A stretch of DNA of 16,500 nucleotides, from NCBI GenBank assembly GCA_964626885.1, contig CAZVJA010000110.1, positions 1-16,500 of the forward strand, given 5' to 3'. This document shows positions 13,558-16,500 of the stretch, in pieces; position 1 is the stretch's first letter; the number at the start of each line of letters is the position of its first letter. The stretch is from CAZVJA01 sp964626885 (GTDB lineage Bacteria > Planctomycetota > Planctomycetia > Planctomycetales > Planctomycetaceae). The notes beneath the pieces were generated by a model. The model was not told the DNA's origin. It did no database searches and was given only the letters and a program-made list of their open reading frames with translations. Both the position numbers and the translations under genes were made by a program.

Positions 13558-13689
13558 TCAACTATAGCTCCGTTTCCGAGAAATGTCGGGAACAGGTTCG
13601 GGAACTTCCGGTACCGAATTCGTATCCTCTTTTCCGGCCTTCGGTTGCGAGACCTTGTCCGACGACATTTTTTCCCGGATGTGAGGCAT
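13558..13689 (-). CDS. Small Pro/Glu-rich ORF between CinA and the small membrane protein
   Basis: A minus-strand frame with ATG 13689 (43 residues) or ATG 13668 (36 residues) ending at TGA 13558-13560. It reads like a soluble, disordered peptide: MSSDKVSQPKAGKEDTNSVP, followed by a Pro-Glu-Val stretch and a basic end RKRSYS. GGGA stands a few bases before the second ATG. It sits 37 bases after the CinA stop and 59 bases before the small membrane protein, filling the gap neatly. No family is recognised. The composition argues for a real gene, the short length against certainty. Confidence 0.35.
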   Translation of the reverse strand: MPHIREKMSSDKVSQPKAGKEDTNSVPEVPEPVPDISRKRSYS

Positions 13690-13726
13690 TTCTGGACCGA
13701 TTCAAGTCGCAGTTCCTGAAGCGGGT

Positions 13727-14299
13727 TTACACGCGCTCGTCCTGCAAACGGCTGCCAAGCAGAGAGAGAACTTGCGCTGCCGCTTCGCGCTGTCGACCGG
13801 CCCGAAGTGCAGTGGGTCGAGCGGTTCGGCTCCCTTTTGGCAGCCGACCTTTGACGGAATGACACACGATCTGTCGCCTCTTTCCCCCTCGCGCGGCGCC
13901 TCGACTGGAACTGCCTTGGCGGATCGCAATCCCCACAAAGTACAGCCCGTCCAGTGCCGGTGGTGCACCGGGACCGAGATGCCCCGTAATGGAAGCCGAG
14001 ACATCCGCTTGCGGTGTGTTGTTCAGCACGTTCCGAGCCATCGCCTCCGCAACAGCGGCAGTGACTGCGTCCGATTCCGCCAGGGTGTCAGCCGGAATTC
14101 CCAGCCAAGCCCGCTTGGTGGCCACCTGATAGACCACCGCTGATCCGCAAAGGTACTGTGAAATGCCTGGAATCCGGGTGAGGGTCGCAGCGACCAGCCC
14201 ACCCGTACAACTTTCCGCGAAGACGACCTTCAAGTTGCGCATCTTCAATATGCGGTGAAGGTTCCGAGCTGCGGTCGTCAATTCACGCTGAGTTGTCAT
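13727..14299 (-). CDS. CinA C-terminal-domain protein (nicotinamide-nucleotide amidohydrolase family)
   Basis: A 190-residue protein matching the stand-alone CinA C-terminal domain (PncC-like), which deamidates nicotinamide mononucleotide to nicotinic acid mononucleotide in pyridine nucleotide recycling. The motifs are AESCTGG (28-34), GSAVVYQ (52-58), ESDAVTAAVAEAMA (75-88) and ITGHLGPGAP (104-113). It lacks the N-terminal MoCF-like COG1058 domain of full-length CinA. The tail after residue 128 is longer and more basic than usual (RGGKRRQ, RLPKGSR), so the total exceeds the ~160 residues common for PncC. The ATG at 14297-14299 has no clear Shine-Dalgarno. It is divergent from the cysteine-rich lipoprotein gene, and small ORFs follow it on the same strand. 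Confidence 0.88.
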   Translation of the reverse strand: MTTQRELTTAARNLHRILKMRNLKVVFAESCTGGLVAATLTRIPGISQYLCGSAVVYQVATKRAWLGIPADTLAESDAVTAAVAEAMARNVLNNTPQADVSASITGHLGPGAPPALDGLYFVGIAIRQGSSSRGAARGGKRRQIVCHSVKGRLPKGSRTARPTALRAGRQREAAAQVLSLLGSRLQDERV

Positions 14300-14525
14300 G
14301 GATTAAGAATTACGGATAAGAGGCTCATGCCCGCCTGTTTTGAAACGTCCCTGGGCTTTGCTTATTCTCCAAGACGGCCGCAACGGCTGCAAATCGCTCT
14401 GGTCGAAATCTTCAAGGAAAACATCATCCCGCGTCGATGCCAGTAAAGTTTACCAGCAAAAAATTGCGGCGCACCAGTCACGGAATCTGCCGCGCGCGGC
14501 AACAGGCGAACTGCAGGGAGGCAGG

Positions 14526-14765
14526 ATGAAGTTCATTGGTTTGATCCTTGCGATCGTGTGCGCTCTCTCCGCCGTTGGCTGCCAGTGCTGTCGTTGTTCG
14601 GAGCGATACAACGACCACATCGATTGCGCGAGCGAATCGAGCCCGAAGCTTGATGCACTCTACTGCCCGGGTCTCGATGTGTCTCGCATCGGGCAACCCG
14701 ACTGGTGTGAATTCGGACTGAATCGTTATCTCTGCCCTTGCCGTTGTGACGAGTGCTGCGAGTAG
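14526..14765 (+). CDS. Small cysteine-rich putative lipoprotein
   Basis: A 79-residue protein. Lys2 and a hydrophobic stretch (3-17) lead to LSAVGC, a plausible lipobox with Cys19 as the lipidated residue. The mature part of about 61 residues holds 12 cysteines in all, including CQCCRC (19-24) and CPCRCDECC (70-78), with single cysteines between. This suggests metal binding or disulfide bonding outside the membrane; which one is not known. The ATG at 14526 is preferred over an open frame reaching back to 14340 because AGGGAGG lies just upstream and a signal peptide starts there. A GTAAA-G-TTTAC palindrome (14443-14453) lies upstream. No family is recognised. Confidence 0.72.
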   Translation: MKFIGLILAIVCALSAVGCQCCRCSERYNDHIDCASESSPKLDALYCPGLDVSRIGQPDWCEFGLNRYLCPCRCDECCE

Positions 14766-15002
14766 GCGGATTGCACCTTCGACCGGCGAAATTTGCCGAT
14801 GCCGCCGCTACGGGAATTTCTCTTGCGGTCAGGCTGAGCGATATGCCGATTATTCCTACCAGGCAAAGGTTGTCGTCTTCCGAAGCGGTGCTTCCGGGAA
14901 GATGCGTCCTTTAGGGGGGTCGTGAATTCCGCTTATTGAGGCTTGGCGATCAGGCGATGATCGCCGCCCGCGCCTCGGGCCGGAACACGGAAGGATCATT
15001 GC
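14766..15002. other. Intergenic region with two inverted repeats
   Basis: No gene is seen in these 237 bases. CTTCC-GAAGC (14877-14886) can pair with GCTTCCGGGAAG (14890-14901) with a bulge. GGCGATCA (14945-14952) is the exact reverse complement of TGATCGCC (14958-14965), with a 5-nt loop, and ends about 37 bases before the next start codon. The second may be an operator or leader hairpin; no confident promoter hexamers were found. Confidence 0.35.
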
Positions 15003-16118
15003 ATGGCATCATGGACGACCCGTCGGAAGGCGGTCGGCGTACGCGCGGCGCTGGGAATCTGCGTCGTGTTCTTTTGTGGTACGGTCGCGGTCCGCGCGGT
15101 CGCCGCGGAAGACGCCTCGGAAAATCTCGATCAGAACGTTCGGGTTCTCAAGAAGGGAACCAGTTCTCGCGCTTCGCGGAAAGCCGCCATCGATGCGCTG
15201 CCGCTCGATAAGCTCAGCGACGAACACCGCAAGCTTGCTCTCTCGGTCATCGAATCGACGAGCGTGTTTCGCGATCTGCCGACGTTGGAATTTGAAGTGG
15301 AGCCGGCTGTTTACGAATTTTTCCGCATGCATCCTGATGTGGCGGTCAGCATCTGGCGGGCGATGGAAATCTCGCAATTCCAGATGTGGCAAACCGCCCG
15401 GGAGCAGTACGAGGCGGACGCGGGGGACGGCTCAACCGGCGTGTTGACGGTGTTATTCGTGGGAGGGCCGCACAGCATTGTTTTGTGCGAAGGGGTTTAC
15501 AAAAGCCCCTTTCTGGCCAAGCCCATCAAAGCCACGGCGCTGTTGCACATCGAATCCATGTATGAGCAGCGCGCGGATAAGAAAATCTACGCGAGGCACG
15601 GCGGGCATCTGTTCGTGAACTTCCCGTCTCAGACAGTCGATACCGCCGCGAAGCTCATTTCGCCAGTGAGCAATCTCATTATCGATCGCAATTTTCACGA
15701 AGTCAGTCTGTTTCTGCACATGATGTCGCTGGCGATGGCGCGCCAGCCGGGCTGGGTCGAACACATTGCCGGGAAACTCGAAGGGGTTCTAGAAGTCCGG
15801 AAGAGTCAACTTCTGGATGTGACCGCCAAGGTGTACGTCGACGCCAACAAACGCGATCCAAACTCAAAAGAATCAGAGAGCCAGCTCCGGGGGGCGGTCG
15901 AGCCGCTCCGACATTCACCGGCAGCCGCTCCCAACAACACGTTATTGCAACCCGCGGGGAAACGAACCACAAGCGCTCTGCCCGTCAAACCGGGAGAGAT
16001 CACGCCGGCCTCGAATACCGCGGTGGCGGACCCGAACTTGGTGTTGCGCGTGCCCCGGATCGCACCGGCGACGAAGAGCGCTGCGAACGATCCGAAGAAA
16101 GAAACCGCCGTCAAGTAG
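15003..16118 (+). CDS. Secreted protein of unknown function
   Basis: A 371-residue protein. A basic N-terminus (TRRK) and hydrophobic segment (about 12-33) ending AVAA-ED indicate a signal peptide cut after residue 35. Residues 36-281 look globular, mixed alpha/beta, with aromatic-rich stretches such as VYEFFRMHPDVAVSIWRAME and a His/Phe-rich part around HEVSLFLHMMS. The last 90 residues (282-371) are low complexity, rich in Ala, Pro, Lys, Ser and Thr, and probably disordered. No catalytic motif or named family is recognised; I believe similar proteins occur in other planctomycetes, but that is recollection. ATG 15003 has GGAAGGA about eight bases upstream, a good start. It converges with the partial gene to its right, 28 bases away. 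Confidence 0.8.
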   Translation: MASWTTRRKAVGVRAALGICVVFFCGTVAVRAVAAEDASENLDQNVRVLKKGTSSRASRKAAIDALPLDKLSDEHRKLALSVIESTSVFRDLPTLEFEVEPAVYEFFRMHPDVAVSIWRAMEISQFQMWQTAREQYEADAGDGSTGVLTVLFVGGPHSIVLCEGVYKSPFLAKPIKATALLHIESMYEQRADKKIYARHGGHLFVNFPSQTVDTAAKLISPVSNLIIDRNFHEVSLFLHMMSLAMARQPGWVEHIAGKLEGVLEVRKSQLLDVTAKVYVDANKRDPNSKESESQLRGAVEPLRHSPAAAPNNTLLQPAGKRTTSALPVKPGEITPASNTAVADPNLVLRVPRIAPATKSAANDPKKETAVK

Positions 16119-16146
16119 TCTCGGAGAACGCACGGGCACGGCACTG

Positions 16147-16500
16147 TCAGGTTGCCGATGCTGTTTCCTCGGGGTACTCGACGAGCAGGATCGGATCGAA
16201 ATTCCCGTCGCCGTCGAAGCGGGCGATGACCGTCTCGTTATGAGTGTGGTGTCCGAGAACCGCGCGCCCCATCACCGACCGCTCGAGACTGCGATAAAAC
16301 ACCCACTGATCGTCGCCGATCCGCAGCCGGCAGCCGTTGGCGACATCGGAAGAGAGTACGCGGCCATCTTCGGTGACGGTCAATTTCCGCCAATCAGCGT
16401 AGGCCCGTCGGCGATCGGGATGCCAATCAATCACGATGGGAGCATAAAGCCCTCCCACCGCGACCTGCTTCAATTCGAGGAATTGGCGATCCGAGCTGTG
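16147..16500 (-). CDS. C-terminal part of an unidentified protein, cut by the window edge
   Basis: The minus-strand frame ends at TGA 16147-16149 and stays open to base 16500. A TTG at 16473 could be read as a start, but the preceding codons (…HSSDRQFLE) are equally protein-like and there is no ribosome-binding site, so this is most likely the end of a longer gene. Visible residues number 117. The segment is beta-rich: APIVIDWHPD, then DDQWVFYRSLERSV and RAVLGHHTHNETVIARF, ending ILLVEYPEE. The RSL…LG…ARF…LVE pattern resembles the C-terminal ends of some heparinase II/III-like or similar beta-rich enzymes as I remember them, but this is weak. Function is left open. Confidence 0.7.
   Translation of the reverse strand, partial: HSSDRQFLELKQVAVGGLYAPIVIDWHPDRRRAYADWRKLTVTEDGRVLSSDVANGCRLRIGDDQWVFYRSLERSVMGRAVLGHHTHNETVIARFDGDGNFDPILLVEYPEETASAT

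Overview
The window looks like chromosomal DNA of a planctomycete. The strongest marker is a paired gene set on the minus strand: a PSCyt1/DUF1549/DUF1553 protein followed by a Tat-exported DUF1501 protein. That pair is expanded in Planctomycetes. A DUF1570 protein, several secreted proteins of no recognised family, weak Shine-Dalgarno sequences and GC-rich coding DNA fit the same picture. No rRNA, tRNA, CRISPR array, transposase gene or phage gene was recognised.

Layout. Positions 1-422 hold no convincing gene but carry three copies of a small stem-loop repeat. A DUF1570 putative zinc-peptidase gene (423-1679, minus) is divergent from a YyaL/SPATA20-type thioredoxin-domain gene (1950-4061, plus); nested palindromes lie in the 270-base gap. 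The thioredoxin gene converges on the DUF1501 gene (4134-5558, minus), with a hairpin over its stop codon. The DUF1501 gene lies downstream of the PSCyt1/PSD1 gene (5772-8189, minus). The 213-base gap between them holds two more stem-loop repeats in inverted orientation and a 118-base imperfect palindrome that touches the upstream stop codon. Next come a single-domain cupin (8384-8740, minus), a folded AT-richer repeat (8841-8908), and a 1039-residue membrane-anchored sigma-54 activator (8978-12097, minus).

Upstream of the activator gene are two perfect TCGGCGCCGA palindromes 21 bases apart plus related half-sites, a good candidate operator. The 12.1-12.7 kb gap has only doubtful small ORFs. 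A QueD-type pterin synthase (12732-13136), two small proteins (13364-13498 and 13558-13689) and a CinA C-terminal-domain amidohydrolase (13727-14299) follow on the minus strand. A cysteine-rich small lipoprotein (14526-14765) and a secreted protein of unknown function (15003-16118) lie on the plus strand. The C-terminal part of a further minus-strand gene runs off the right edge.

The genes are mostly independent housekeeping, envelope or regulatory functions. The clear functional pair is DUF1501 plus PSCyt1/PSD1. The most unusual item is the activator: a ComP-like membrane sensor (one helix, PDZ-like loop, multi-helix bundle, GAF) fused in one chain to a sigma-54 AAA+ domain and a Fis-type HTH. 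It would be a one-component, membrane-tethered activator with its own candidate operator. The second is the stem-loop repeat family: five copies share one 25-nt geometry, with stems that differ but mostly stay paired.
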